This document shows, one piece after another, positions 35,601 to 44,645 of a DNA stretch of 64,000 nucleotides. The position numbers and the translations under genes are program-made. Under the pieces are notes generated by a model. The model was not told where the DNA came from. It was given only the letters and a program-made list of their open reading frames with translations, and did no database searches. The stretch lies in assembly GCF_021654285.1 (NCBI RefSeq), contig NZ_JAKFZS010000032.1, positions 1 through 64,000 of the forward strand. The letters are read 5' to 3'. Origin of the DNA: Pseudoalteromonas luteoviolacea (lineage in GTDB: Bacteria > Pseudomonadota > Gammaproteobacteria > Enterobacterales > Alteromonadaceae). Each line of letters begins with the position of its first letter. The first letter of the stretch is position 1.

Positions 35601-37969
35601 TGTTTTGGCAGTTGAAGAGTAAGTCTGAATAGCAAGGTTTCCAGTTGATTGTACACGGCTTTAACCTCGTCTGTTTTTGCGTAAGTATCTGTCAGTAAAA
35701 CATAGCCAACTTGATTAAATCTATCAGTAAAGAGCAGCGAAGTTGGGCCTGTGCCATGGCTAAGATGGTAAAACTTGTGATTATCATGATGCCAAAAATA
35801 ATGAGGGTGGGGTACATGCTCGCTGGATATCTCAGACGACTGTTTGCTCAATAAGTTGCTGATATCATTGGCGGTAGATATGAGTCTGTGATGCGTTTGA
35901 CCTGATGCGTCAGACCAGTGTGTACTGTGCATATTGAGTGGTTCAAAAACATAGCGCTGGGTTAACTGAGACAAGGGGGCTTGATGTGTTTGTGAAAAAA
36001 GCGAGCCGGCAAGTGTGATACCTAAGCGAGAGAAAATCTCAGTATTGCCTGCATCAATCCCATAATGACTCGAAAAGTTGCCTTCGTGATAAAGTGCCCC
36101 TTCTTTATGTAAATATGCTTCTAGCAAAGCGTCTGGGCTAGTAAACATGTCAGGGCAGAGGGGGTGCGCGGGCTCGTTGATACAGGGCAAGAGGGATTGA
36201 TCATCAACAATACCGCTTTTGCCCGTTAATAACTGTGCTGCTGTGATATGCTCAATGGGGCTGTCGAGCTCAAAAGGCAATATATGCGCCAAAGGCTGGC
36301 CGAGCTGTAACATGCCGTCAATGCTCGCATTGTGCATCGCATCCCCAATTAACACGCTGTCTAAACCCGTGACATCAAACGGACTGTTGGTATTGACGGT
36401 ACGTTCGGGCTCTATTGAAAACCCTTGGCTATATATGGGTTTACCTTTTGCTAGAACCGCAATGGCGATACTTGGGATGTTACCTTGTGTTTGAAGCGCC
36501 GTGACTTGACGCTCAAAGTCGTCGATATCCATTGTGGGGAAAGGCGTTTTATCGAGCTTATTCAGCACAAAGTCGTAGGTTTCAAATCTGCGCATTTTGA
36601 GGTCATATTTACTGAATGCAGGGACAAGGTGATCTGGTGTTAAGCCTGTGTGTTCAAACATGTCGCCTTGGGCATTGCGATATACTTCATTGGATAAACT
36701 TATTTGCCAGCCGTTTGGTAGGGTAAAACGCAGGGCATCAGACAGTGACCCTGCGGTTTCCTCACCGACTAAGGCTACATGGGGGAGTTGATCCATGGCC
36801 ATAGTGAATACCTCTGCGGCACTGACGGTTAACTGGCTAGTGAGTAGGTATACAGGTCGTGTGTAAGCCGTTTGCTTGGCTTTCAACTGTTGACGCACAG
36901 GAATACCGCGCCCTGCGGTGTTGATGGCTCGCTTGTTAAATGCCAACACATCTTGGTCAGAAAAGTAATTGGCAACGGCCAAAGCGATGGCATCATCCCC
37001 GCCGGTGTTATGGCGGATATCAATGATGATAGCGTCAGTATCTTGGAGGTCGGCCATAACATTGTCCATTACAGTACGCGCGGCCTTTAGGTTTTGAACT
37101 TCATCTGCATCATCGTGTGTGGCGTAGCTGTCTAGGTTGTTTAGAACCAGCACCCCAACATTACTTGCTGTCTTACCCCAAAGTGCAGTGGCATTGTCAC
37201 TCTTTTGTGGGTGTATCTTGATGCTTTCTGTTAAGAGGTATTGTTTACTCACTTGCTGTGATTGAATTTGATAATCTTCGAAGAGTGCATTTACGTCACC
37301 GGGCTTGCCTTGCAAGCGCTGTAAGGCCGCATCTTGCTGTATGGCGCTTAGAATAGGCGTTGGCTTGTGAGAAAAATACTCCTGTTGTGCTGAGGAGATG
37401 GTGACATGCATATCTTGCAGGGGGGCAACCATGTCTGAAAGCAGTGTAAAAAGTGCTTCATCAGTCATTGTCTCAGTCACTTGGGCACGGTATTGCTGAT
37501 ACTGTGCCTGCCAATCAAGGTCTTTGACTGCGAAAAACGCATAGTAGTCGTTAAAAGTATGCCAGAAGTAGTCAAAGACAGCATGAGGCGAGGCGCTCTT
37601 AGATATTTTTATGGGTGTGGCACACTGACTTGGCAATGCATCATTGTGTGTATACTGACTTGGGTACACATCCCCTTGACGTTGTATTCGCAATCGATTT
37701 GAGTCGAGTATGTCAATGGATGACAACGCAGCGTTTGCTTCATGATGTGGTTGTGCTGACACTTGAATGCAGCCATAGCTATTGTATTGATAGCTGAGTA
37801 TGCGATTCATGGTGATATGAAGGACCTGTCCGTAGCCTGTCTTTTGCCAATTCCCCGCTGAGCGCTGTAAATCAGTGCGATGATCTTGATTATCCTGACA
37901 ACCAGTGAGCATTAAACAAGTGGCCATTAAACAGGAAGTGTATTTCAAAGCCAGTGTCATAATCAGCAA
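35591..37969 (-). CDS. S41-type peptidase fused to a degenerate beta-lactamase-like domain
   Basis: A 792-residue exported protein (N-terminal signal with LMLTGC lipobox-like at about 19-24). Residues from about 130 to 440 resemble S41/tail-specific proteases: DAIIIDIRHNTGGDD, SQLTVSAAEVFTMA with the Ser nucleophile, and GEETAGSLSD. Residues about 475-790 resemble serine hydrolases of the beta-lactamase class C family (GNIPSIAIAVLAKGKPIYSQG). Where the catalytic SxxK is expected after PF, the sequence reads FDVTGLDSVL, so Ser and Lys are replaced by Gly and Ser. SHGTG near the end is kept. The C-terminal domain is thus probably a non-catalytic partner. Substrate unknown. Confidence 0.8.
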   Translation of the reverse strand: MLIMTLALKYTSCLMATCLMLTGCQDNQDHRTDLQRSAGNWQKTGYGQVLHITMNRILSYQYNSYGCIQVSAQPHHEANAALSSIDILDSNRLRIQRQGDVYPSQYTHNDALPSQCATPIKISKSASPHAVFDYFWHTFNDYYAFFAVKDLDWQAQYQQYRAQVTETMTDEALFTLLSDMVAPLQDMHVTISSAQQEYFSHKPTPILSAIQQDAALQRLQGKPGDVNALFEDYQIQSQQVSKQYLLTESIKIHPQKSDNATALWGKTASNVGVLVLNNLDSYATHDDADEVQNLKAARTVMDNVMADLQDTDAIIIDIRHNTGGDDAIALAVANYFSDQDVLAFNKRAINTAGRGIPVRQQLKAKQTAYTRPVYLLTSQLTVSAAEVFTMAMDQLPHVALVGEETAGSLSDALRFTLPNGWQISLSNEVYRNAQGDMFEHTGLTPDHLVPAFSKYDLKMRRFETYDFVLNKLDKTPFPTMDIDDFERQVTALQTQGNIPSIAIAVLAKGKPIYSQGFSIEPERTVNTNSPFDVTGLDSVLIGDAMHNASIDGMLQLGQPLAHILPFELDSPIEHITAAQLLTGKSGIVDDQSLLPCINEPAHPLCPDMFTSPDALLEAYLHKEGALYHEGNFSSHYGIDAGNTEIFSRLGITLAGSLFSQTHQAPLSQLTQRYVFEPLNMHSTHWSDASGQTHHRLISTANDISNLLSKQSSEISSEHVPHPHYFWHHDNHKFYHLSHGTGPTSLLFTDRFNQVGYVLLTDTYAKTDEVKAVYNQLETLLFRLTLQLPKQQH

Positions 37970-38148
37970 TCCTTTGTATGTTGGTGTCTAAATAAAGTGA
38001 CATCGAGTCTACAAGTCAGTAAGTGGATGTGCTGTAAGCTAGTTGACTAAAAACGTCAGTAAATGTGTAATCGATGCTACATTTTTAAACAGTTCGCCGC
38101 TATGTTTGCGGTTAGTCTGTTGAACATGGTGTGTTTAAGGATAAATAG

Positions 38149-38640
38149 ATGCGGTTTGAAAATTTGGCAGCGAAGTACTTTTCTATGAGTGAGGACGTGT
38201 GGCAAAGACACACAAATCCTTGGAGTGTTTGGACGCGCTATAGCTGTTTACCGATGTTGATTGCGTGTATTTGGTGGCGTGAGCTATTTGGAGTATGGTT
38301 TTGGCCAATATTAGTTGCACTGAGTGTGTGGATTTGGATAAACCCTAGATGCTTTAAAAAGCCTGCCCATACAGACAGCTGGGCGTCACAAAGTGTGCTT
38401 GGAGAGCGCATTTTAATTTACCAGCGTGCGCAAGTACCCTTGCACCACTTCAAAACACTCGATGTGATTTCAGCGTTATTATGTGTATTTACCGCGATGT
38501 CTGTCGCGGGGCTGTTTTTTCATGAGCCGATCAGTACGTGCACCGGTACAGCTGGCCTCATCCTCGCAAAAACATGGTTTCTCGATCGCATGGTGTGGCT
38601 CTATCATGAGGTGCATGGTCGTGATGAGGTCATTAATTAG
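38149..38640 (+). CDS. DUF6653-like membrane protein
   Basis: A 163-residue protein with a conserved-looking start (RHTNPWSVWTRY) and hydrophobic segments at about 37-65 and 108-140. It resembles DUF6653 from memory. It is likely an inner membrane protein of unknown role. Its 3' end overlaps the convergent rhodanese gene by 8 bases. Confidence 0.72.
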   Translation: MRFENLAAKYFSMSEDVWQRHTNPWSVWTRYSCLPMLIACIWWRELFGVWFWPILVALSVWIWINPRCFKKPAHTDSWASQSVLGERILIYQRAQVPLHHFKTLDVISALLCVFTAMSVAGLFFHEPISTCTGTAGLILAKTWFLDRMVWLYHEVHGRDEVIN

Positions 38641-38983
38641 CAAACATCCTACACAACTCGTCTGCGCGACACGTTACGACAGTCACCCGCTGATAACCTA
38701 TACGTTTAAGTTGCTCGGCGGCAAATAAAGCGCGACTACCCGCCGCACAATGCAGATAGATGGCGCGATTTTGATCCGGCTCTAATGTAGGCAGTTTAAA
38801 CTCGAGTAAACCTCTTGGGATATTGACTGCACCCATGGGGGCGCCGGCTTGGTGCTCCGACACTTCCCGCACATCAATCAATAAACCGTGATCGGACTGT
38901 ATTTCTTGTTTTGCTTGCATACCATCAATACACCTTTGTTGGTCTTTGAGGGTGGTGAGTAGTGCTTGCACAGATTTGAGCAT
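38633..38983 (-). CDS. Rhodanese-like sulfurtransferase
   Basis: A 116-residue single-domain rhodanese. The active-site loop HCAAGSRA holds the catalytic Cys (about residue 79), and LIDVREVSEHQAGAP matches the domain start. It handles persulfide or thiosulfate sulfur. It is transcribed divergently from the ArsR-type repressor, and the operator between them is expected to control both. Confidence 0.85.
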   Translation of the reverse strand: MLKSVQALLTTLKDQQRCIDGMQAKQEIQSDHGLLIDVREVSEHQAGAPMGAVNIPRGLLEFKLPTLEPDQNRAIYLHCAAGSRALFAAEQLKRIGYQRVTVVTCRADELCRMFAN

Positions 38984-39000
38984 AATTGTGAACTCATTAC

Positions 39001-39047
39001 ATTAGGATTTACTAATATTAGATCTTTCTAATATACTTGTCTATAAT
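39001..39047. promoter_or_regulatory. Operator and promoter between rhodanese and ArsR genes
   Basis: ATATTAGA (39015-39022) and TCTAATAT (39027-39034) form a perfect 8 bp inverted repeat with a TCTT spacer. A second, weaker repeat ATTAG/CTAAT lies at 39001-39016. TATAAT at 39042-39047 is a consensus -10, whose -35 would fall inside the main repeat. Binding would thus block transcription of the ArsR operon and probably of the rhodanese gene. It resembles the BigR box as I recall it. Confidence 0.75.
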
Positions 39048-39066
39048 GCCGTCAAAGACAGGTGAC

Positions 39067-39396
39067 ATGGACATAATATTGAAAGCACAAGATATGGCGC
39101 AAAGTGCAGAGCACGCAGAGGCGCTACTTAAACTGATGGCAAATAAAAACCGTTTAATGATTTTATGTAGTTTGCTACAGCAAGAAATGAGTGTCAGTGA
39201 GTTAAATGCGCAGGTACCACTGGCACAGTCTGCACTATCGCAGCATCTGGCTGGGCTTCGTAAAGCCAATGTGGTGGCAACGCGTCGTGATGGACAGACA
39301 ATTTACTATCGGATCATTGATGATAAGGTCACGGCGATTTTGGCCCAGTTGTATCAACTATTTTGTCAGCCAGCTATCGACGAGGACGACAGTTAA
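39067..39396 (+). CDS. ArsR-family repressor of the BigR/SqrR persulfide-sensing type
   Basis: A 109-residue winged-helix repressor. Cys34 (LMILCSLL) and Cys100 (LFCQPA) are 66 residues apart, the spacing of the persulfide-sensing pair in SqrR and BigR. The recognition helix is QSALSQHLAGLRKA. I choose the ATG at 39067 because the alternative starts at 39037 and 39046 lie in the -10 region; AGGTG precedes the chosen start. It shares one base with the RND gene start (TAATG). It likely represses rhodanese and pump genes until reactive sulfur forms a disulfide or polysulfide bridge. Confidence 0.85.
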   Translation: MDIILKAQDMAQSAEHAEALLKLMANKNRLMILCSLLQQEMSVSELNAQVPLAQSALSQHLAGLRKANVVATRRDGQTIYYRIIDDKVTAILAQLYQLFCQPAIDEDDS

Positions 39397-42300
39397 TGTT
39401 TACACGCGTTATGAGACAGCTACTGCATAGTCGCATTCCTCTCTTTATCTTACTGATCAGTATCCTATTCGGGATACTGGCGCTGCATCAGACTGCACGT
39501 GAAGAAGAGCCGCAAATTGTGGTGCCAATTTTGGATATCCATGTTGAGGTGCCAAATATTGCGGCCTCTGAAGTGGCGCGTTTGGTGACCGAACCCCTTG
39601 AAAAAATACTCAGGCAAATCCCGGGTGTCGAGCATGTCTATTCGACCAGTGCATCTGGTAGTGTTGCTGTCACTCTGCGCTTTGAGGTTGGTCAGGACCG
39701 TGAGCGTGCTATCCTCAACACTTATACCAAGTTATATGCCAATGAAGATACGATGCCGAGCGTGGTAAAGCACTGGCAAATAAAACCGGTTGAAGTGGAT
39801 GATGTGGCGATACTGATGTTGGGTTTATACAGTGAAGACCCTGAACGCTATAGCGACTTTGAGTTAACGCGCATTGCGCAAGAAGTCTCGGCACAATTGC
39901 AGACCATTAATGACACCAGCGAAGTGTCGGTGCTATCGGGCCGTACACGGCAAATACAGGTCGCACTCAACGCCAGTGCACTGGCTGCGTATCACACCAC
40001 GCCACTTGATGTATTAAAGGCAATTGAATATGCCAACCAACTAGATACGGTGGGGGACTTTGTTGTTGGCGATAAGCACTGGCAGTTGCAAGCTGGAGAT
40101 GTGCTGCGTACGACCGAACAATTAAACCAATTGGTTGTGAATGTCGTTAATGGCAAACAGATTTATCTCTCGGATATTGCCACCTTGCATGATGGACCCA
40201 GTGAGCCACATCACTATCAGTGGATCACACTGGATGATCAGCGACGCAATTTACCTATGGTGACCTTGAGCGTTGCTAAGCAGCGCGGCAGCAATGCCGT
40301 TCAGGTCGCTGAGCAAAGCCTGGCCATGATGGATAAGCTGGAGTCTGAATTATTGCCAGCCGGTGTACGATATCAGGTATTGCGAAATTATGGGCTAACA
40401 GCGGATGAGAAGGTAAACAATCTCACTGCGAGTCTGGCTTTTGCGATTGTGACTGTGGTGGTTTTTATTGGCCTCTTTTTAGGTTGGCGGCAGGCACTGA
40501 TCATTGGCTTGGCTATTCCTGTGTGTTATGGGATCACACTCAGTTTGGGCTATCTATTTGGTTACACCATTAACCGGGTAACCTTGTTTGCATTGATCCT
40601 TGCCTTGGGGTTATTGGTTGACGACCCCATTACAGGGGTCGACAATATGACGCGTTTTTTACGTCGCCACACAGATAGGTTGAGCCCATCAAAACGTGCC
40701 AATACCATTGTGGATGCGATGCTTGAAGTAAAAGTACCGCTATTAACATCCACATTGACCATCATCGTGGCATTCATTCCATTGGCATTTATTACTGGCA
40801 TGATGGGCCCTTATATGGCACCCATGGCGTTTAACATTCCAGTGGCGGTGATTGTATCAACCTTAGTTGCTTTGTTTGTCACGCCTTGGTTGGGCAGTAA
40901 ACTACTGAGCAGCACGACAATCACGGAGACTGCGCAACATAATCAATGGTATAGAGGGTGGCTGAGTTCGTTGCTTGCTAACCCAATCAGAGCAAAATGG
41001 CTGCTTTGGTCTGTACTTGGCTTATTTATTGTCAGTGTAAGCTTGCCATTGCTGCGGGCGGTGCCACTCAAACTCCTACCATTTGATAACAAAAATGAAG
41101 TGCAAGTGCTCATTGATATGCCACGAGGTACGAGTTTAGAGGCCACGGCAGCAATGACGCAGCGAGTACAAGAGGTTGTTTGGCAGTTACAGGAAGTGAC
41201 AGCAATGGCTGCCTATGTTGGTCGGCCATCCAGTGTTGATTTTAATGGCATGGTGCGCGGGTATTATCAACGCCTTAGCAGTCACTTTTCAGAATTAAGA
41301 GTCTTATTAGTTGATAAGCAGCACCGCGTTCATCAGTCTCATGCTGTGGTGCTGAGAATGCGTGACGCATTGGCGCCACTGATAAAAAATGGCATTCGCA
41401 TCAAAGTGGTTGAGGTACCACCCGGGCCCCCTGTGATGTCGACATTAGTCGCTGAAGTGTATGCCAGTGACTTATTTACAGATAAAGCCACGCATGTGGC
41501 AGCCGCCCATGTGCTCAAAGCACGACTTGAGCAAGAAGCACATGTGACTGAGGTCGATATGTCTTTGGCCCCTCAAGCGATGCGCCAACGCTTCATTTTG
41601 GATAAACGCAAAGCCGCCTTATCAGGTATTGTCACTCAGGATGTGAACCAGACATTGCAGATTGCCAGTGGTGGTTTCGTTGCAGGTGTGTTGCAAATGC
41701 CCCATGAAGTCACCCCGCTTGATATTGAATTACAGTTGCCCTTTGCAGAGCGCAATCAATGGCCTGTGATCAATGCACTGCAGTTAAGAGGTACGCATAC
41801 ATTGGCAAAAATGACGGCGGGGAACGCACTTGAAAGTGCCACTTCACCTCTGGTGCCTTTGGGGGAGCTTGGACAGTGGCAGCAAAGTTTAGTGGAGCAG
41901 CCTATCTATCGCAAAGATCTCAAAGAGGTGATTTATGTGACGGCTGAGCTTAATGGAAGAACACCGGCAGCGGTCATTGCAGATATTGTCAGTGATGAGG
42001 GTAAAACAACACAGCACATTCAGTGGCCTTGGCAGTCACGAACATTTTTATCCAGTGGCGCTGGGCTTGGTTGGCAGTTGCCAGCAGGGACAGAATACCG
42101 TTTCTCTGGTGAAGGAGAGTGGCGTATTACTGTGGATGTATTTCGCGATATGGGGATTGGCTTTGCCTTTGCGCTGACGGCGATTTTCATCATTTTACGC
42201 TGGCAAACAGCATCGAGTGCACTGGCTGGCATCATTATGTCGGCTATTCCGTTGACCATGATAGGGATCATGCCGGGGTTTTGGTTATTAAATCAGTTTG

Positions 42301-42689
42301 GTGAGCGCACCATAGCTGGCGCACCTGAGCCTGTGCTATTCACCGCCACTGCCATGATTGGCATGATAGCGCTGGCAGGTATTGTGGTGCGAAATAGCCT
42401 TATTCTAGTCGAGTTTGTTAATCAGCAACGTGCCCGTGGGGTGACAATAAAAGAGGCACTGTATCAAGCTGGAGAAGTGCGCATGCGGCCAGTATTGCTC
42501 GCAGCTGGAACAACCATGTTAGGTAATTTAGTGATTATTTTAGACCCTGTATTTAGCGGTCTTGCACTGGCGATTATTTTTGGCACTTTGGCATCCACAG
42601 TATTGTCATTGTTTGTGGTGCCTGTGGTGTATTTTTTGGTGTTTAAAGACACACAATATGAGGAAATGGACAATGCGCTTAACAACTAG
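39396..42689 (+). CDS. RND efflux transporter, inner membrane permease
   Basis: A 1097-residue RND permease with two repeats of one plus five membrane spans around large periplasmic loops. TM4 reads LGLLVDDPITGVDNMTRF, keeping the proton-relay Asp pair but with PITGVDN instead of the usual AIVVVEN. In the second half AGIVVRNSLILVEFVN has Arg where AcrB has Lys940. Start at 39396 overlaps the repressor stop; the longer frame is rejected. The adaptor gene overlaps its end. No TolC-like gene is present. Substrate is unknown, but control by the sulfur-sensing repressor suggests sulfur-linked stress. Confidence 0.88.
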   Translation: MFTRVMRQLLHSRIPLFILLISILFGILALHQTAREEEPQIVVPILDIHVEVPNIAASEVARLVTEPLEKILRQIPGVEHVYSTSASGSVAVTLRFEVGQDRERAILNTYTKLYANEDTMPSVVKHWQIKPVEVDDVAILMLGLYSEDPERYSDFELTRIAQEVSAQLQTINDTSEVSVLSGRTRQIQVALNASALAAYHTTPLDVLKAIEYANQLDTVGDFVVGDKHWQLQAGDVLRTTEQLNQLVVNVVNGKQIYLSDIATLHDGPSEPHHYQWITLDDQRRNLPMVTLSVAKQRGSNAVQVAEQSLAMMDKLESELLPAGVRYQVLRNYGLTADEKVNNLTASLAFAIVTVVVFIGLFLGWRQALIIGLAIPVCYGITLSLGYLFGYTINRVTLFALILALGLLVDDPITGVDNMTRFLRRHTDRLSPSKRANTIVDAMLEVKVPLLTSTLTIIVAFIPLAFITGMMGPYMAPMAFNIPVAVIVSTLVALFVTPWLGSKLLSSTTITETAQHNQWYRGWLSSLLANPIRAKWLLWSVLGLFIVSVSLPLLRAVPLKLLPFDNKNEVQVLIDMPRGTSLEATAAMTQRVQEVVWQLQEVTAMAAYVGRPSSVDFNGMVRGYYQRLSSHFSELRVLLVDKQHRVHQSHAVVLRMRDALAPLIKNGIRIKVVEVPPGPPVMSTLVAEVYASDLFTDKATHVAAAHVLKARLEQEAHVTEVDMSLAPQAMRQRFILDKRKAALSGIVTQDVNQTLQIASGGFVAGVLQMPHEVTPLDIELQLPFAERNQWPVINALQLRGTHTLAKMTAGNALESATSPLVPLGELGQWQQSLVEQPIYRKDLKEVIYVTAELNGRTPAAVIADIVSDEGKTTQHIQWPWQSRTFLSSGAGLGWQLPAGTEYRFSGEGEWRITVDVFRDMGIGFAFALTAIFIILRWQTASSALAGIIMSAIPLTMIGIMPGFWLLNQFGERTIAGAPEPVLFTATAMIGMIALAGIVVRNSLILVEFVNQQRARGVTIKEALYQAGEVRMRPVLLAAGTTMLGNLVIILDPVFSGLALAIIFGTLASTVLSLFVVPVVYFLVFKDTQYEEMDNALNN

Positions 42690-43731
42690 ACATTGGGGAG
42701 CGATGGGCGCATTCATTGCTTTAGGGGTTTTATTAGGTGCTTTTTCCGGGCTATTTAATCCACAAGTTGAGCCGCAATTTCGCACTAAGCCTGCTGTATA
42801 CAGTGGCGAGCAATACCTTGTTACCACGGCAAAGGTGATTCCTGAAGACTTTGTCAGCGCCAGTTTGGTTGCTAAAGAGAATACGCACGTATCTAGTCGT
42901 GTGTTGGCACAATTACACACGCTCGAGGTGCGAGCAGGTCAACTGGTGAAAAAGGGTCAATTACTGGCGACTTTAGAAGATACCCAACTACGTGCTTCTA
43001 TGGAGGAAATTCGCGCGCAAAGTCGGGCCAATGAAGCGCAATTATCTCAGGCACAAAAACAGCTGTCTCGCAGCGAAGCTTTGTTGAGTAAAGGGCTCGT
43101 TGCCAACAATCAAATGGATGAATGGCAGAGTAAAGTTGAAGAGCTTAAGGCGCGTCGCGCTGCACTGACTGAGCAGTTAAGTGGCGCACAAGCGGCACTA
43201 AGTTATACGCGCTTGCATGCGCCATTATCTGGTGTGGTGGTGGAACGACTGCAAGAACCGGGTAGCATGCTTAGCCCAGGTGTGCCGATTGTTGAGATTT
43301 TTAATCCTGCGAGTTTGCAAGTCAGGGGGGCTGTGCGCTCTAGCTTAGCGGGGCAGCTCAAAGTGGGTGATGCATTGCAGGTGGAATTGAAGGCGTTGAG
43401 TACATCCGTTATGGGCACAATCAGTGAAATTGTACCTGTAGCTGATAGCTTAGCCCGACAATTTGAAATAAAGCTAGATATTGTGCCACCAAAAGGCAGT
43501 AAGCCGGGTATGTATGCACAGATTAGTTTACCGTCCACGCCGATCAAAAGGGTGGTGATCCCACAGCAATATGTAAAGCGCACAGGGCAGTTAACCATGG
43601 TGTATGTTGTTGAGCAGGGAATAAAACAGCGCAGACTGGTCCGCTTAGGCCAATCATTGGGAGAGGATGTGGTGGTGGTCTCTGGGCTGGCAGCAGGGGA
43701 AGTACTGGCGATAGCCAGTACACCCTCTTAA
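42673..43731 (+). CDS. RND periplasmic adaptor subunit (HlyD/MFP family)
   Basis: A 352-residue membrane fusion protein with an N-terminal anchor (about 11-28), a first lipoyl half (SRVLAQLHTLEVRAGQLVKKG), a helical hairpin (about 100-175) and the second half ARLHAPLSGVVVERLQEPG-like sequence (visible as RLHAPLSGVVVERLQEPG). It links the permease to an outer membrane channel. The start at 42673 has GAGGAAAT upstream and overlaps the permease gene by 17 bases. Gene order permease-then-adaptor is reversed from acrAB. Confidence 0.87.
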   Translation: MRLTTRHWGAMGAFIALGVLLGAFSGLFNPQVEPQFRTKPAVYSGEQYLVTTAKVIPEDFVSASLVAKENTHVSSRVLAQLHTLEVRAGQLVKKGQLLATLEDTQLRASMEEIRAQSRANEAQLSQAQKQLSRSEALLSKGLVANNQMDEWQSKVEELKARRAALTEQLSGAQAALSYTRLHAPLSGVVVERLQEPGSMLSPGVPIVEIFNPASLQVRGAVRSSLAGQLKVGDALQVELKALSTSVMGTISEIVPVADSLARQFEIKLDIVPPKGSKPGMYAQISLPSTPIKRVVIPQQYVKRTGQLTMVYVVEQGIKQRRLVRLGQSLGEDVVVVSGLAAGEVLAIASTPS

Positions 43732-43735
43732 TCAG

Positions 43736-44413
43736 TTAAATAAATGACGCAATCTCATCCAATGGCTTTTTAACTAATGCATGCTCTGGTACCGTGGCAT
43801 CCTCAGCTGGATAGCCTGCTATCAGCAGCATGTATGGCCGCTCATTGTCTTTATCTCGTTGGCAGATCTCTGTTAAAAAGCTCATTGGCTTCGGAGTATG
43901 AGTCAATGTTGCCAATCCTGCGTTGTGTAGTGATTGGATCAAAAATCCAGTCGCGATACCGACGGACTCATGTACGTAATAGTTGGTATTTTTATCCTCT
44001 GCATGGATCCCGCCTTTCTTTTGGGTAAAAATAGCAATGAGCCAAGGCGCATGCTCCAAATACGGCTTTTGCGCATCTGTACCCAAAGGCTTTAATGCAT
44101 CCAGCCATTCGTCACCTGCACGGCCTTCATAAAAGGAGCGCTCAAGTTGCTCGGCAGCGTCTCTAATTTGCTTTTTCACATCACTGCTGTGGATCGCCAC
44201 AAAGTGCCATGGCTGGTGGTTTGCACCACTTGGCGCCAGTCCTGCGGTTTTGATACAGGTTTCGATAACTTCCTTGGGTACTGGGCGGTCACTGAAGCTA
44301 CGAATGGTATGTCTACGTTGCATGAGCGAGAAGTTATCATCGGCGCGTTGTTGCATCTCTTGCGGCGAATATTCTATAAAGTCGGTGAGTGGGATATTGT
44401 CATGGGCTTTCAT
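43736..44413 (-). CDS. Nitroreductase-fold flavoprotein, iodotyrosine deiodinase-like
   Basis: A 225-residue FMN protein. The flavin site RRHTIRSF and APSGANHQPWHFV place it in the nitroreductase superfamily. Glu91, Tyr95 and Lys116 (ERSFYEGRAGDEWLDALKP and GTDAQKPYLE) match the residues that bind iodotyrosine in the bacterial dehalogenase of Haliscomenobacter as I remember it, even in numbering. It may reductively dehalogenate tyrosine derivatives, plausible for a marine organism. No halotyrosine genes adjoin. Ends convergent with the RND adaptor gene with a 4-base gap. Confidence 0.8.
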   Translation of the reverse strand: MKAHDNIPLTDFIEYSPQEMQQRADDNFSLMQRRHTIRSFSDRPVPKEVIETCIKTAGLAPSGANHQPWHFVAIHSSDVKKQIRDAAEQLERSFYEGRAGDEWLDALKPLGTDAQKPYLEHAPWLIAIFTQKKGGIHAEDKNTNYYVHESVGIATGFLIQSLHNAGLATLTHTPKPMSFLTEICQRDKDNERPYMLLIAGYPAEDATVPEHALVKKPLDEIASFI

Positions 44414-44645
44414 GGATGTGATTCCTAGTTACTTGCTGTGTGGTTTTTATAACTTGTGATTATAAAGGTTTCAACTTATCGTGCGTTTTTATTAACATAA
44501 AGTTTCCATAACAGTGGCAAAATAAGTTTACTGTCGCGTGCAGTGAGATGCGCAAAATAATATCTATGTATATTGAGTATAAGGATAATCTGCTCAATGT
44601 TTGTCTTGAAGTTAGATACAATTCTAGGAGAATCACAGGATAGTA

